Shown here piece after piece: positions 44,925 to 56,904 of a DNA stretch of 64,000 bases; positions within the stretch are counted from its first letter, which is position 1; each line of letters begins with the position of its first letter. The stretch comes from Dendrobium chrysotoxum (Eukaryota > Streptophyta > Magnoliopsida > Asparagales > Orchidaceae), in contig CM034307.1 of the NCBI GenBank assembly GCA_019925795.1, positions 66,092,864 through 66,156,863 of the forward strand, written 5' to 3'. A model generated the notes under the pieces. The model was not told where the DNA came from. It ran no database searches and saw only the letters and a program-made list of their open reading frames with translations. The position numbers and the translations under genes are program-made.

Positions 44925-46071
44925 TATACTTAGGAGTCTCTCTGTCATAATACATCGAAAATAGAGATGTTTATTGAATAAATTGATATTAATAAATAAA
45001 AAAAATATTCAAATGATATAAGATATTCTATAATGACTTAATTAGGCAACTTTAATTGGCTATTTTCCTTTATCGGTCGCCAAAATTGACCTAAATTTTG
45101 TCCAAGTTAAATGAGGTTGAAATTATCATATTTGAGATCTCTATTCTATGTGAACGCAACATGTGTATGATTTCGATTTTAAGAAAAGTCAAATTATAAC
45201 TTTATAAATAGTTAGGTTTATTAACATGAATTATAGTTATTTGTGTCGAGATTTCAATTGTTTCTATTTGGGTCAATAATTGGCTAATGACCTGATTGAC
45301 GACTATGTGCAACATATCTTATATTTTCCAACAGTAACTTTATAAGGCACTTTGGTTGGAGAGTGAGACCTGATTGGCGACTATGACCTGATTGACGACT
45401 AAATGCACTGACATTCTTCGTGTCATTGTGGCTTATTTTTCATCTTTTAGTCATTTTTAATAATAATAATAATAAGAAAATAGCCTTTAACACTAGCGCA
45501 ATGGTCATAAGATTGATGCACTTGAACCTTTATATATATGATTTTTGAGTCTCTTCTTTCTATTAACTCAAATCAAGACATTTTCTATTTTTATCCCACT
45601 CCCAAGTGAATCATAATTTTATTTTCAGTTCCTTAAAGCATTCAAAATTCAAACTCATTCACATTTGTTGACACATGTGGAATATTCTTGATTAAGGAGT
45701 TGTTTGATTTAATGAAAGGTGAATGTAAAGTATTCTAAATGAGGGGTTTTTAAAACTTTCAGTATTTGATTTAACGAAAAATGACTGCGGAGTACAATTT
45801 TGGTGAGTTCCAAATTCACTTTGTATTTCATTTTTTATAAATTCAAAATGTCCGCTTTTTAGTCAAATTATAAAAGTAAATTGCAAATTAACTCCACTAT
45901 CACTACTAGCATCAAAACATTGCCATCCCCATCCCCAATAGCCCTTCACCATCGACTGCCGGTCGCTATATGCCAACGTCGACTACCCCAACATTGAACT
46001 TTATGCTATATTCATTTTACTTCAAATAAAAAAAAAATTTAACTACGTTTATCTTACATTCATCTAATTAA
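44925..46071. other. Intergenic, nothing recognised
   Basis: AT-rich. It contains a (TAA)n stretch near 45460 and a tRNA-like word CTAGCGCAATGGTCATAAG near 45495 that was not strong enough to call a SINE. No supportable gene. Confidence 0.5.
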
Positions 46072-46175
46072 GGCTTCGTTTGAGATGACTTTTTTACTGC
46101 TTCTTAAAGCAGCTTTATAGTACAAAATATTTATGTACTAGAAAACTACTTTAAAAAGCCGTCTCAATGAAGTCT
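46072..46175. mobile_element. Small foldback MITE (about 104 bp)
   Basis: GGCTTCGTTTGAGATGACTT at the left pairs with the reverse complement of the right end, AGACTTCATTGAGACGGCTT, and pairing continues through CTACTTTAAA / TTTTTTACTGC. Flanks are TAA on the left and TGA or similar on the right. This resembles Tourist/Harbinger MITEs. Nearly the whole unit can fold into one hairpin. Confidence 0.65.
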
Positions 46176-46379
46176 GATTCTAAATATTTCAAATACATTA
46201 CATTCTTTTTACAAATATACTCCAATTTACTCTGCATTTCTATTTTAACAAACAAAACACAATGGCCTAACCCCAAGTTGGGAACTTCACATCTTAATAA
46301 AAGATGCATATTAAGGAAGTAATAGGGCTTTGACTAAGTGACAACACAATGGCCTAACCCCAAGTTGATAGGAATTCAA

Positions 46380-47000
46380 GTGTATGATGTTTACCCAAAT
46401 GATTTATTTCGAATGATCATCCTTAATTATGATAAGATCTTGGAACATCACCAACCATTAACCATGTTTACTTATAATAATAGCTATCAAATCATTATTA
46501 ATATAGTTTCATATAAAGCACTTTATGGAAGGAGATCCAGATCACTATTAAACTAGTGTACTTAAGGGAGTGAGTTATCATTACACAGTGAGTTATCATT
46601 ACACAATACCTAATTGATGATTACTAAGAAGATTAAGTGTTTAAGAATGACCTTAAGAAACTTTTGATTGATGGTGCAAACACCATGGTTGATAACATTG
46701 ATATGTCAACTTTTAAGGTTGAAGACTTAGTATTTCCTAAGATTAGTTTAATAGAGCCAAGAGATTTGGTTGCATAAGAAAGCTTAGATTGTGACCTATA
46801 AAATTATGGGAGATTTGGGCTTTAGCACCATTGATCATATACAACTCATTATCAAATATTATATCATTGATTTAACTCATGTCATCCATCTCAACCCGAT
46901 GAGATTCTTGAGAGTAGTTTGATAAATTGATAATTCGTTCCAAGATGATCCTAAGAGCCTAAGTATTATGGAAAAATTAGATTGTGCAAGAAGTAGCATG
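46380..47000 (+). pseudogene. Ty3/Gypsy integrase C-terminal relic
   Basis: The plus strand encodes YNNSYQIIINIVSYKALYGR at about 46468-46530, the unmistakable AYNNSYQ...YEALYGR block of plant Ty3/Gypsy integrases. Further pieces (DLTHVIHLNP near 46875) match the chromodomain-less C-terminal region. Many stops are present. It is followed by a purine tract and an LTR start at 47104, so this is the 3' end of a decayed element. Confidence 0.75.
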
Positions 47001-47103
47001 AAAAGCAAAAGTAGCATGAGAAATATATAACCTCATATGATATCTCATTTGATCAAGATGACATCTTTAAATTGATAACAAAATCCTTTCAATGAGGGTA
47101 AGT

Positions 47104-48000
47104 TGTAAGGACCCAAATTTTTTATCTTGAAAAATTTATTTTATGTCTAACAATTTATATCAGTTAGACTATTAGATTACTAGATATAGTATTAGCAAAG
47201 TAGATTTAGGCTGGTGGCTAGGGAAATATACTTAAACATTACCTAACTTCTTTGGGTTGGCATGCTAAAATAGGGTCATCCAACTAGTTTCTTTAACTGG
47301 GTACTGTTAGACAAGTGAATTTCGTTGAAGTTTTGACCTAGTAGAGGGCAAGTTTGATATGGAAGAGATTTAATTCGGTATGTCCATTGAATGAGTGGAT
47401 AGGAATCCATTTGAGGTGACTCGACAAATCCTTATGTTCTATAAAATAGGCCAGCAATTGACAGTTAGGTTACTTAAGTAGTTCAAGTATGTAGGGTAGT
47501 TCTAGTATGTAGGGGGTAACTAGATGTAGAGCGGCATTAGGTAGGCTAGGACGAGTTAATAAAAAGATATCAAATTATAATTTTCTCAAAACCATTTTGT
47601 AACAACACAAGTATCTCAAATATTTCCCATCTACACTCATTTAAATCAACTTTATTTATTGTATGCCTATGTAGATTTAATAATTTATTCTGCATATTAT
47701 TTATGTTAACATTGGCATGAGTAGTTCTATAGTAGATCACTTTTTTATTTATAATCTTGACTTATCATTATTCATCAATGCAAAGTGATTTCGATTGCAA
47801 CCTTGTCGATGCTATGTGATCTCAGTTAGGTACTTAAAAAGTAACTACTATAACTTATTTGAGATCTATTGTGAAATAATTGTGGTCACGTGACTTTTAA
47901 CTTTAAATTATTAATGTTTATTACTATATTTGTTTAAATAATATTTCTTTATCACTTATATACTCCTGTGTTATTATCTTATGTGATGTTGGCCAACAAC
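47104..48000 (+). repeat. Probable 3' LTR of the decayed Ty3/Gypsy element
   Basis: It begins TGTAAGGACCCAAATTTT after the purine-rich AATGAGGGTAAGT, a common LTR opening. The right border is uncertain. GTTGGCCAACA near 47990-48000 would give a TG...CA element. No second LTR is visible in the window. Confidence 0.45.
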
Positions 48001-48474
48001 TAAAAGATCGATTTATTAACTAGTGTTGCTTGACATGAAAACCCAATTAGACCAACTTGACTCGGTGACTTATTTGATTGCTCAATTAAGAGGCTAATTA
48101 GTCTGCTTAGTTCAGAAGGTGATGCGTCAAACATAACATGCTCAATTTATGGTAGTCAAATGCAACATAAGGTTGTGTTAAGTATTTGTAGCCCTCATCC
48201 TCAAATCATTTACCTCAAGCAGATAGGTACTAGAGCGTCATCACAGCCATATATTGAGCAAAATTGATTGAATTTAAATCTATGACATTTTGATAGGAAA
48301 ATTGAGTACTTTTTTGAACAAATCCTGCCTTAAAGGATTTCCAAAGCCAATAGCTCACATTTGCCGTCCTGTGTTGACTTGATTATTTCCAATATTCAGT
48401 AATGCGCCAGTGACATTAAACAATCATATTGGTGGCTGTACATAGCTTGGAATATTGGGTAGCAGCCAAGAGAG
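48001..48474. other. Intergenic, nothing recognised
   Basis: No supportable gene. It may contain further decayed retroelement sequence. Confidence 0.4.
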
Positions 48475-48483
48475 AAAGGTCTT

Positions 48484-48671
48484 TTATCCATCGCTGCTTA
48501 GTCCGAGTGGTGGAGAACCGGCTGGGCAAAGCTCAGTTGCCGAGTTTAAATCCGTTGAGCGGGAGTGCCAATCTTAAGCGTTGGCTCGGATAAAATGGTG
48601 TGGGTTGCTTGCTAGGTCGATCAGGATTTTCACTGGCCTAAGGACAATATTTCCTCATCACAAAAAAAAAA
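48484..48671 (+). mobile_element. tRNA-derived SINE with target duplication
   Basis: About 188 bp. An A box TAGTCCGAGTGG (48499-48510) and a B-box-like GAGTTTAAATCC (48542-48553) give a polymerase III promoter. The unit ends in a 13-A tail. The 9-bp duplication AAAGGTCTT flanks it (48475-48483 and 48672-48680). The A box resembles serine/leucine tRNAs, but the rest does not fold as a tRNA and the body is too long, so this is a SINE and not a tRNA gene. Confidence 0.88.
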
Positions 48672-48683
48672 AAAGGTCTTCTT

Positions 48684-49380
48684 GAAGACTCCTATTCTAT
48701 GACAAAACCCTTTAACAATACAATAATGTGATTCAAAATTTTTGCACAAATTATTTAATTTTAAAGTCAAACAAAAAATATATATTGCTTTCCTACCCGC
48801 ATTCAAGTTTGATTTGGTAAAATTTTCCCAAAAAATATTAAGTCCCAGCCTAATTTCATTAATTATAAAATATAATTACAAACTTTGAGGGAGAGAATAA
48901 ACATACAAAACGAGTAGAACCCAAAATGATAGAGATAATACTAAAGAGTTGCATCAAAAAAGATATGCTCAACACATAGAGCAAATAAAAGGAATAAATT
49001 TTCTTTTTATATACAAACAAGCTTTTTTTAAAAAAAAAGTTTAAACTAAGAATGAATAAAATTGCTCCAAAATAATAATAATCAACATTAAACTCATTAG
49101 AATAACCTCTAATGGCCAAATCTACCATTCAAATGGAGAAACATGCTTGCCGAGGATAATTATTATGTGCTGCTATACATTGTGTATAAATTGTACACAA
49201 CCTGTGTACAAATTATAGACAGTATGGGTATAGATGACATGGCCTATTTTAATTGGAGTTCGAATACAAACTACGTCCAAACTTCACACGTAATAACTTC
49301 TCCTACCACATAGCCCTCCAAGAGAAAATATCTGAAAATATATCATTCTATTATTGTCTATACCTGTAACATATAGCAAG
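48684..49380. other. AT-rich region upstream of LINE remnant
   Basis: No recognised gene. A short imperfect hairpin with TTGTACACAACCTGTGTACAA is at about 49190-49212. It may be the 5' untranslated part of the following LINE, but nothing proves it. Confidence 0.35.
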
Positions 49381-49429
49381 TGGGCAACCAATTAGCTGTC
49401 ATAATGTCAGCTTTGTCAAATCGGGAAGA

Positions 49430-52400
49430 ATTTGGGTGAAATGGAACCCGTCTAAAATCCATTTTGATGCTACTTATACTTCCAGTCAAATGATTTCAGG
49501 GGAAGTTTCGGTGGGGTCTGAGTTCTTATTTTTTATGTATGTTATTTATGCTTCCAACTCACAATCTGAGAGAATCTTGCTTTTGGATAAGTTAAGGAAA
49601 TTAGTCCCTCTATGAACTCTCCTTGGATCATCCTTGGCGACTTCAATTGCTGAAGATTCCCTTTTGAAAAATTGGGGGGCTCTCCCCTCCTTCCCACTAA
49701 TCTTTGGAATTTGCATACTCTTATTTTTTATGATGCACTTATTGATTTGGCTTCGACTGGCCATAAATTCACCTAGTTTAATCAGATGACTGATAATCCC
49801 ATTCACCTGAAGTTGGATAGAATGCTGGTTAATGACAAATGGTTAGAAAGCTTCCCTAGCTCTTATTATAATGTCTCTAACCCCTCCTGCTCTGACCATT
49901 CACCCCTTATCCTTTCCCCGAGTAATAATATGAAAGCTCATCACATATTTCTCTTTAAGAATTTTTGGATTAAGCAAGATAATTACTAAGATGAGTTGAT
50001 TAATATTTTTGCCCAACTGATCCAAGGAAATCTTATATCTACCCTCTACCACAAGCTCAAAGCTTTCAAATCTATTATTAAAGACAAGTAATAGGCTAGC
50101 TCTACTTCCCTCTCCCTTCTTTAGCCAACCTATATGATCAGCAATCATCCTATCTTAACATGCTTAACTTAGACCCGCTGAATATGTCTCTGAATCTAAA
50201 GCTTAAAAATATCAATGCACAAATTTTGGATTGCTTGTCATCTTGGGCATCTTAGGTTATCCAATATGCCAAGATGAAGTGATTAATTCAGGGTGAAAAT
50301 GAACTTAAGTTTTTATATGCTAAAATTAAAAAGAGAAGAAACTACAGCTGATCCCCCTTGCTTTCTGATGCTTCCCCTTCTGACCGTCAGGACACATTAA
50401 ATTTCATCATTCAACACTTTCAGAATCTTTATAACTCCCCACTCCCAACTCACACGAACATCTCCTCCATCCCTAAGGGATCTATTGCCCCTTTCCATTT
50501 GGCGGCTATTATGACAAATACGATTTATGATGCTGAAATTAAATTTATTATTTTTAGTAGGGACTCTAATTCTGCACGGGGTCTTAATGGTTATAACTTT
50601 GAATTTTTTTAAACCAGGGTGGTTGATTGTTGGGTCGCTGGTCTGTAAAGCTGTCAAGTCTTTTTTCTCTAAAGGTTATCTCCCTCGGATAGTGAATGCT
50701 ACTAATATCTCCCTCATTCCTAAGATTCTCATGCAAGTAATGTCTCTGATTTCATGCTAATATCACTCTGCTGTATTTTTTATAAGATAATTTCTAGAAA
50801 TTTGTCCATGAGGATGAAAGGGTTTATGCCTTTTATTATTGGGGAAAATCAAACTAGTTTCATCAATAACCAGATATCTACTTATAATTTGCTTCTTGTT
50901 TGCTTTTGAATTATTATTGGAATTTAAGAATTCTATTATGTGCTAAGTTCAATATCCGTAAAGCTTTTGATTTTGTCTCTAGGAGCTTTTTCCTAGCCAA
51001 AATGGATCAAAAAGGGCTCCCTCCTCTCTTTGTTTGTTGGGTCAAAGCTTATATTTCATATGTCTATTTTTCTATTTGCATTGATAAAGTTTTGGAGGGG
51101 TTTTTTAACTCTACATCGGGTGTGAGATAGGGTTGCCCGCTTAGCCCCTACATGTTCTGCATTTTTATGGATGCCTTCTCCTGGTTGATTGACAATCCTT
51201 CACCTCAAAATAGATTTATTGGTATTTCTTATGAAAGTTTCCATCTTACCCATCTTCTTTATGCAGACGACCTACTGGTTTTTGGAATTGCGTCCAAACA
51301 TAATTGTGAGATTTTACTTGAGGTTTTGAACTCTTTTTCTAGTTATTCTGGCTTATCTATTAACCATGATAAAAGCAAGTTTATTATACCCAACTACATT
51401 ATTTCCCCTCAAGAAATTTGTTTTGCCCTCAACATTCAAATGCATAGCACTAAGATGACTTATCTAGGCCTTCCAATGTCTTCTAAGAAAACTTACATTG
51501 TTGACTTCCAACCCCTTTTGCTCGCTATCTCTAATCACCTGGCTGGTTGGCAAGCTAGACTTCTTTCTTTTACAAATCATCTTCAATTTCTGAGATACAC
51601 CATCTGGAACACTATTGCCAACTGGATTCGTGGATCGATTATACCCAAAACCTACCTCAAAAACTTGAGTAGAATGTGCTCCAAATTTCTCTTCTTTGGA
51701 GATATAAATGCAAAGAAAATTCACCTTGTATCTTGGCATAAAACTTGCAAGCCAAAGAATTTTAGGGGTCTTGGGTTTTCTGACCTTAATGCCCTTCATT
51801 ATGCTCAGTATGGTTCTCTAATGGTCAGGTTTTACAACATGCACACTCCTCTCTTTACTCTGTGGAGTAACAAGTACTGCTCCCCCTGGACTCCTCACAC
51901 CTCAAACCCATCCAAGCTTTGGACCAATAACAGTAATGTGGTTGAGAGTATTTCTAATTGTCTCAACTTTTCTATTTCTAAAAATAGTAATATTTCTATC
52001 CTTTGGGATCCTTGGATAAATGGTACATCAATTGAGGCATCTCATTTAAGCAACTCTCTTACTTCTATCTTCCTAACTAAGGTTAAGGTTTCTAATTTTA
52101 TTGCTGGGGGCTCCTGGAATTTACATGTTGCTTTGGATAGGAATTTGTGTTCTAATTTAAATTCCATCCCAATTACCACTAAACAGTTCGCCACTATTTC
52201 ATGGAAAGATAAAAAAAATGCTTTAGTACCTTTACTAATGATTTTTACAAGGAAGAACACACTTTTAGCTGGTATAAACTTATATGACATAAACATCATG
52301 CAGTCAAATATTCGGTTTTTGCCTAACTTGCTATATAAGGGGGCCTTAAAATTGTAGATGCATTGCTAGAAAGGAATGCCTTTATTGGCTCCAAATGCCC

Positions 52401-52740
52401 TCTCTGCTATACACATTCTTAAATACAACCCACCTTCTTTTTGAATGTGACTGTTCCTTCTCTGTTCTTAAAAAAATTATACCTGGTTTAGAGAATTTTT
52501 TGATAAGGCCAAACATAATTCATGTATTAGACTTTGTTGAAGAGATGTCTATAATTGTGAAAGACTAAAAAAACTATTACTTTCTATCTATCTATTGCTC
52601 TACTTAATTTATTTAGAGGGAAAGAAATGAAAGGCATTTTAATTCCATTTTTTGGAGCATCTCTACTCTTTGCTCCCAAATATTGAGGGCAGTTTACTGG
52701 AAATTATCCAAATGGAAGCATGGTGATAAAATCAAAGAAA
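49430..52740 (+). pseudogene. L1-type LINE ORF2 (endonuclease and reverse transcriptase), degraded
   Basis: An endonuclease domain is visible: PWIILGDFN near 49625, KLDRMLVNDKWLESFP near 49813 and SDHSPL near 49894. A reverse-transcriptase domain follows: ISLIPKI near 50712, FNIRKAFDFV near 50950, then GCPLSPYMF near 51132 and the catalytic YADD at 51260-51271. A 401-codon open stretch (51152-52357) covers the end of the RT and the following domain. A WKERNERHF-like word, typical of the C terminus, appears near 52615 in another frame. Numerous stops and frameshifts mean it is inactive. Similar elements retrotranspose by target-primed reverse transcription. Confidence 0.85.
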
Positions 52741-53850
52741 GATGTATTTCGATGAGATCTTGTTAGTACTTCAACATGATGCTTTCCTTTGTAGTTCATT
52801 TGGTTGGAAATGTATATGGTTGTGCTTGGAGTATTATTACTGGATACTGTTATTGGCTGGATACGATTACATACTTGCTGCTTTCACAATGTTGGTTTTT
52901 ACGGGTTGCCTTCTATCAAGTAAAGAAAATGGTTCTATCATATAATCTGAGGGGGGATTTTGCTTTGCCAAGGATGACGATGAATATTCCAAAATTCAAG
53001 ATTCTCACCCTTGGAGGGTCACCTGGCTACCAGGGCGACTACTTTTTCGATTGCTTCCTTCTTATGATATCAAATTTATATCCTCTGAGTCCTGGCATAT
53101 TTGCTTTTAGCTTTTTGGTTGTCTGTGTAATAACTCAAATATGTAAATGAATTTTCTTAGAAATATAAAATTCTGAAGTAGAGCGCTTTGGCACTGATCT
53201 AGTGAGCACTGACCTCACCCCACCAACTCCCTCACTTGATTGCTTAGTTAGGAAGAAATTGTAAGATGGGAAGAAGAGATAGGAGAGAGAAAAGTCTTTA
53301 GATCATATTTGTCAGTCATTTCTATTACAGATTTTATTCTATTCATTGTAGGTGACTAAGCTCTTACTTCTATTTTTAATAATTTTGATATCTAAGAACT
53401 TTAACTCACATAAATCTATCAAAAATATATTATCTCCTAATTTCATAAGTTTTCATCGTGCAAGTTTGGATATTATAGATTTGATCATTCTGAATGATTT
53501 GATATAATTTTATTGCATTTTAAATGAAGTATTGAATGATATCATATACATAATATGATAACTCCACGTGATAGCCTATTGATCCATGTAATTCACTGAT
53601 TGAGTCATAAGGAGCTAGAGATTAATTAGGAGTTATAGAGAGTCGGGGCGACTAATTCATATGATTCAAAGGGTATTATAAGGAGTACACTAATTAGGAG
53701 TTATAAGGGGAGACTGATTGAAAGTCATAAGTCCAGAAGCAAGATACTCTTAAGATACACTCATTGCTAAATATTCATACACTACCTATTTAAATAGTTA
53801 AACATTAAGTATAATATTTAATATAATATTTAGTATTTAATACATAATAT
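52741..53850. other. LINE 3' region and AT-rich spacer
   Basis: Open frames around 52742-53150 probably belong to the LINE 3' end, with no known domain. From 53160 on the sequence is AT-rich with short ATTAGGAGTTATA repeats (53610-53710) and no gene. It ends with the AATAT target site of the next element. Confidence 0.45.
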
Positions 53851-54783
53851 TGTTGCGGACTCAAATATACGCGGCGATAGATTTTAATTTTCCGTCTCAA
53901 CGTTGTACGTATATCCAGCACACAAACAGAGTTGAAATAGTAACACCAAATTTTTTACGTGGAAAACCTTGGAAAGGGAAAAAACCACGGGGCCACGCCC
54001 AGTTGAAAGAGTTACACTAGTGTTGTTTGAAATACACGAGGCTGACTCGTCCTTTAAATTCAGGACGATCAGATTACAATGAGTATCAATTACAAGGCCA
54101 AGCAGAGTTCCGACGTCACTCGGGCTTTAGACAGAATTCCGGCGTCACTTGGAAAGAAGTCCGGCGTCACTCCGGCGTCGAGCAGAGCTCCGGCGTCCCT
54201 CGGGCACCCGGTGGTGCTCTGGAGGTGGTCGAGGAGGAGCTGTTCCCTCCTAGACTTTTCTTCTCTTCTTCTTCTCTTCTTGGCTTGGGGTCCTCTCTTA
54301 AGAGAAATGAGGGGCTATTTATAGTTTTTCTGGAGTGGCATAGCCCGTAAATAGATGAGGGATCAAGGGAAAATAAGGAGTGATCCGGATGAACGGTCGA
54401 TATTGAATCCCTTGATCGTGAACCGTTTATCAAGCATTTGAAGGTCTTAATGATATCAGAATTCTGCGATCTTGGGCTCGTTGGATTCGTCTCGTCGAGC
54501 CGCTCGATTCGACTATAAGCTCGTCAAAATCGGAGACCGTTTGGTAACTCAAATTGCTGTTTGATACTTCCAACAGCACTTCGGGTACTTGATTTGGACT
54601 CGTTTGGGCTCGGATTGAGTCGAATTTCGTGTTGTTAGATTCGTATTTTCGAGACGCTCAGTTCGACTATAAGCTTGCTGAAATCAGAGTTTAAATTATC
54701 TCCGAATTAATTTTTGAAGTTTCCAACTTGAGTTTTTCCTCGAGATTCGTGCCCGATCAAGATAATTTTTTGATGACGTATCA
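53851..54783 (-). repeat. 3' LTR of gag-only element (minus orientation)
   Basis: It is 933 bp and matches 59208-60187 with scattered substitutions. It carries a GGGGCTATTTATAG block at about 54312 (TATA box on the minus strand) and a short GC-rich TCCGGCGTC minisatellite at 54110-54215 with fewer units than the other LTR. Confidence 0.92.
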
Positions 54784-54804
54784 GTTGCCCCCCTATTTTT
54801 AGAC
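54784..54804 (-). promoter_or_regulatory. Polypurine tract of gag-only element
   Basis: On the minus strand CTAAAAATAGGGGGGCAAC directly precedes the 3' LTR start TGATACG. Confidence 0.75.
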
Positions 54805-54989
54805 ATCAAAGCTCCAGGAGTCCAAAAATATATGTGTCGGCTTTTCACTTTGGCAAAATCGCAAAAATTTGCGTTCCAAAAATTAAATATTTGCTCGAAC
54901 TTGATCATAGAGGCCCCGTTGAGCTCCGAAAGTGTCAAAATTGAGTCCGGAACGTCGAAAAACGTATCCGGGGACCGCAAAAAAGTCGA

Positions 54990-55120
54990 ATTTGGACCGT
55001 CCGGGCCCAAAATCGGAGCCCGGTAACGCGTAGGCGGCCGAACCGACCGGCCGGCCGCCGGCGGCGCCCGCGCCGGCGCGTGGGCAAGGGGCGCGCGGCA
55101 GTTGCCCCATATTTTAATAC
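54990..55120. other. GC-rich CpG-dense palindromic block
   Basis: Almost pure G+C in the middle of AT-rich DNA, with GGCGGCCG, CCGGCCGGCCGCC and GCGCCCGCGCCGGCGCG words that can fold back on each other (about 55031-55080). It is non-coding despite open frames on both strands. Confidence 0.7.
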
Positions 55121-55146
55121 ATTTTTTTGTGGGGCCCACAGGGATT

Positions 55147-55213
55147 AAAAAATCTCAAAAAATCCGAAAAAATCCCAAAAAATTCCAAAAAATTCCGAAA
55201 AAATTCAGAAAAA
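55147..55213. other. Helically phased A6 tracts (predicted curved DNA)
   Basis: A6 runs start at 55147, 55157, 55167, 55177 and 55187, exactly 10 bases apart, then at 55198 and (A5) 55209. Phased A-tracts of this kind are known to bend DNA strongly. Confidence 0.9.
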
Positions 55214-55309
55214 TTCGAACTTTCTTCTAGAAGCCTGCTCCCTCCAATTTTCAAACATTTTCCCCCTCTTTTTTCAATTTTTCCCTCTCTTTCTCTCCCT
55301 TTTTCATCC

Positions 55310-55319
55310 TATAAATACA
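55310..55319 (+). promoter_or_regulatory. TATA box on the strand opposite to gag
   Basis: TATAAATACA is preceded by a long pyrimidine tract and followed 20-30 bases later by GTGTAGGGGACAAAACGC. It has the look of a plant core promoter, about 100 bases after the phased A-tracts, and reads rightward, opposite to the element's own transcript. Activity is inferred. Confidence 0.5.
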
Positions 55320-55404
55320 CCCCTTGGTGTAGGGGACAAAACGCTCCTCTCTTCCTCCTCTCCTGGCCTTCTAGCTTTTGGCATTCTGAGGCTTTCCGCC
55401 GTTT

Positions 55405-55700
55405 TTGAGTAGGTGACTTTCCCTACTTGATTCGACGCCCCTCCTTTTGCGCAGAAGTTAGCGGCTTCTTCTCTTTTTTCTCTCATTCTGGCTTTCTGAC
55501 AGTTGAGGCATTCCGTTGTTATTCAGTAGGTGACTTTCCCTACTTGAGACAACGCCCCTCCTCTTGTACAGGAGTTAGAAATTTCTCTCTTCTCCCCTCT
55601 AGCTTCTGGCATTTTGAGGCCTTCCGTCGTTTTTGAGTAGGTGACTTTCCCCACTCGACTCGGCGCCCCTCTCTTTGCGCAGAAGTTAGCCGCTTCTCCT
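55405..55700 (+). repeat. Three tandem units with conserved hairpin
   Basis: GAGTAGGTGACTTTCCCTAC-type words occur at about 55409, 55527 and 55637 (period 110-118 bp), each followed by CGACGCCCCTC and GCAGAAGTTAG or variants. The AGTAGG / CCCTACT halves can pair. They start just downstream of the plus-strand TATA box. Confidence 0.75.
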
Positions 55701-55775
55701 TTTTAGGAAGGGAAGCAAAATGGGAGTTAGAATTTCTCTCCTTTAAGAGATCATGTGGAGGTGAGATGTTAGTTG

Positions 55776-56290
55776 GAGGGAGTCTGAAGATGGTCGGAAG
55801 TCAGACGTCGGGAAGAAGTTCAGCATCAGGTAGAAGTACGGTGTCGGGCAGAAGTCCGACGAAAATCCCGGGCAAAATTCCAACGAAAGTCCGGCGACGG
55901 GCAAAGACCCAGCAACGGGAAGAAGCTCGTCGTCGGGCAGAAGTCCGACGAAAGTCCCTCGACGGGCATAAGTACAACGTCGGGTAGAGATTCGGCGTCG
56001 GGTAGAAGCCTGACAAACATCCGATGAAGTCCCACGACGGGTAGAATTTTGGTGTCGGGTAAAAGCCTGACAAACATCCGACGACGTCCCACGACGGGTA
56101 GAATTTTGGTGTCGGGTAGAACTCTGACGAAAATTCGTCAGCGAGCAGAAGTTCCACGACGGGCAAAAATCCAACAATGGGAGGAAGCTCGACTTCGGGC
56201 AGAAGTCAGATGAAAGTCCCGGGAAGAAGTCCTAAAACGGGCAGAACTTCAGCAACGGGAGGAAGCTCAGCATCGAATAGAATTTCGATG
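55776..56290. repeat. GTCGGGCAGAAGTCCGACGA minisatellite
   Basis: Short units of about 20-50 bp built on GTCGGGNAGAA and TCCGACGAAAGTCC repeat many times. The longer open frames on both strands here are products of the repeat. It resembles in wording the minisatellite inside the LTRs of both related elements. Confidence 0.85.
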
Positions 56291-56904
56291 CTATTTTAAC
56301 GGAAGTTTTTTGATGATGAACGATCGTGTGGAAGTCTATTAGTAGTCAACGACCAAGTAGGGAGCAGAAGGAGAGAGTTCAAGGGTGCTGCTATCCGCAG
56401 TTGAACGAGAAGCCGATGATGGCTGATATGAAGTAAAGAGCCGCCGATAAACATCAGGCGAAGGGCTGATGATGACAAGTGCCATTTTGCTAAGGCAATA
56501 TGTATCCAAACTGAAGTATGTCGATATCAGATATTACTAAATCAAGGGACCGAAATAGTGTGATATGCCAATATTCTGGCAATATACTAACACTGTCAAC
56601 TGAGTGAGGTCTGATGATGATCCAGTTATGTCCTTTCTTTAAAGGAGTAGTTGTAGGAGATGCTTGCGTGCAGTAAGGGAGAAGTCACTTAAATCCACCA
56701 AGGATATTTGACTGTGTTAAAGTTACTTGTTGCTTGATGATACTAGCTTGTATGAATGTCACCAGTGTACCTTTTGATTTCAACTTCTGGTGAGAAGAAA
56801 TGTATATTTGAATCTGAATTTATGTAACTCCAATGATATTGTATATGAAAATTTGTCCCCTAAAGGGAGCTAAATTGTTATTGCATCTGTAAGACATGCT
56901 TTGA

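Noticed and set aside
45485..45560. Second SINE candidate (CTAGCGCAATGGTCATAAG)
   Set aside because: The B box is not convincing and no A tail or target duplication was seen.
48499..48570. Possible tRNA gene
   Set aside because: A and B boxes are present but the body has no cloverleaf. A poly(A) tail and target duplication show it is a SINE.
55743..56177. Three overlapping minus-strand frames with RRRTS-like repeats
   Set aside because: Translation of the GTCGGG minisatellite.
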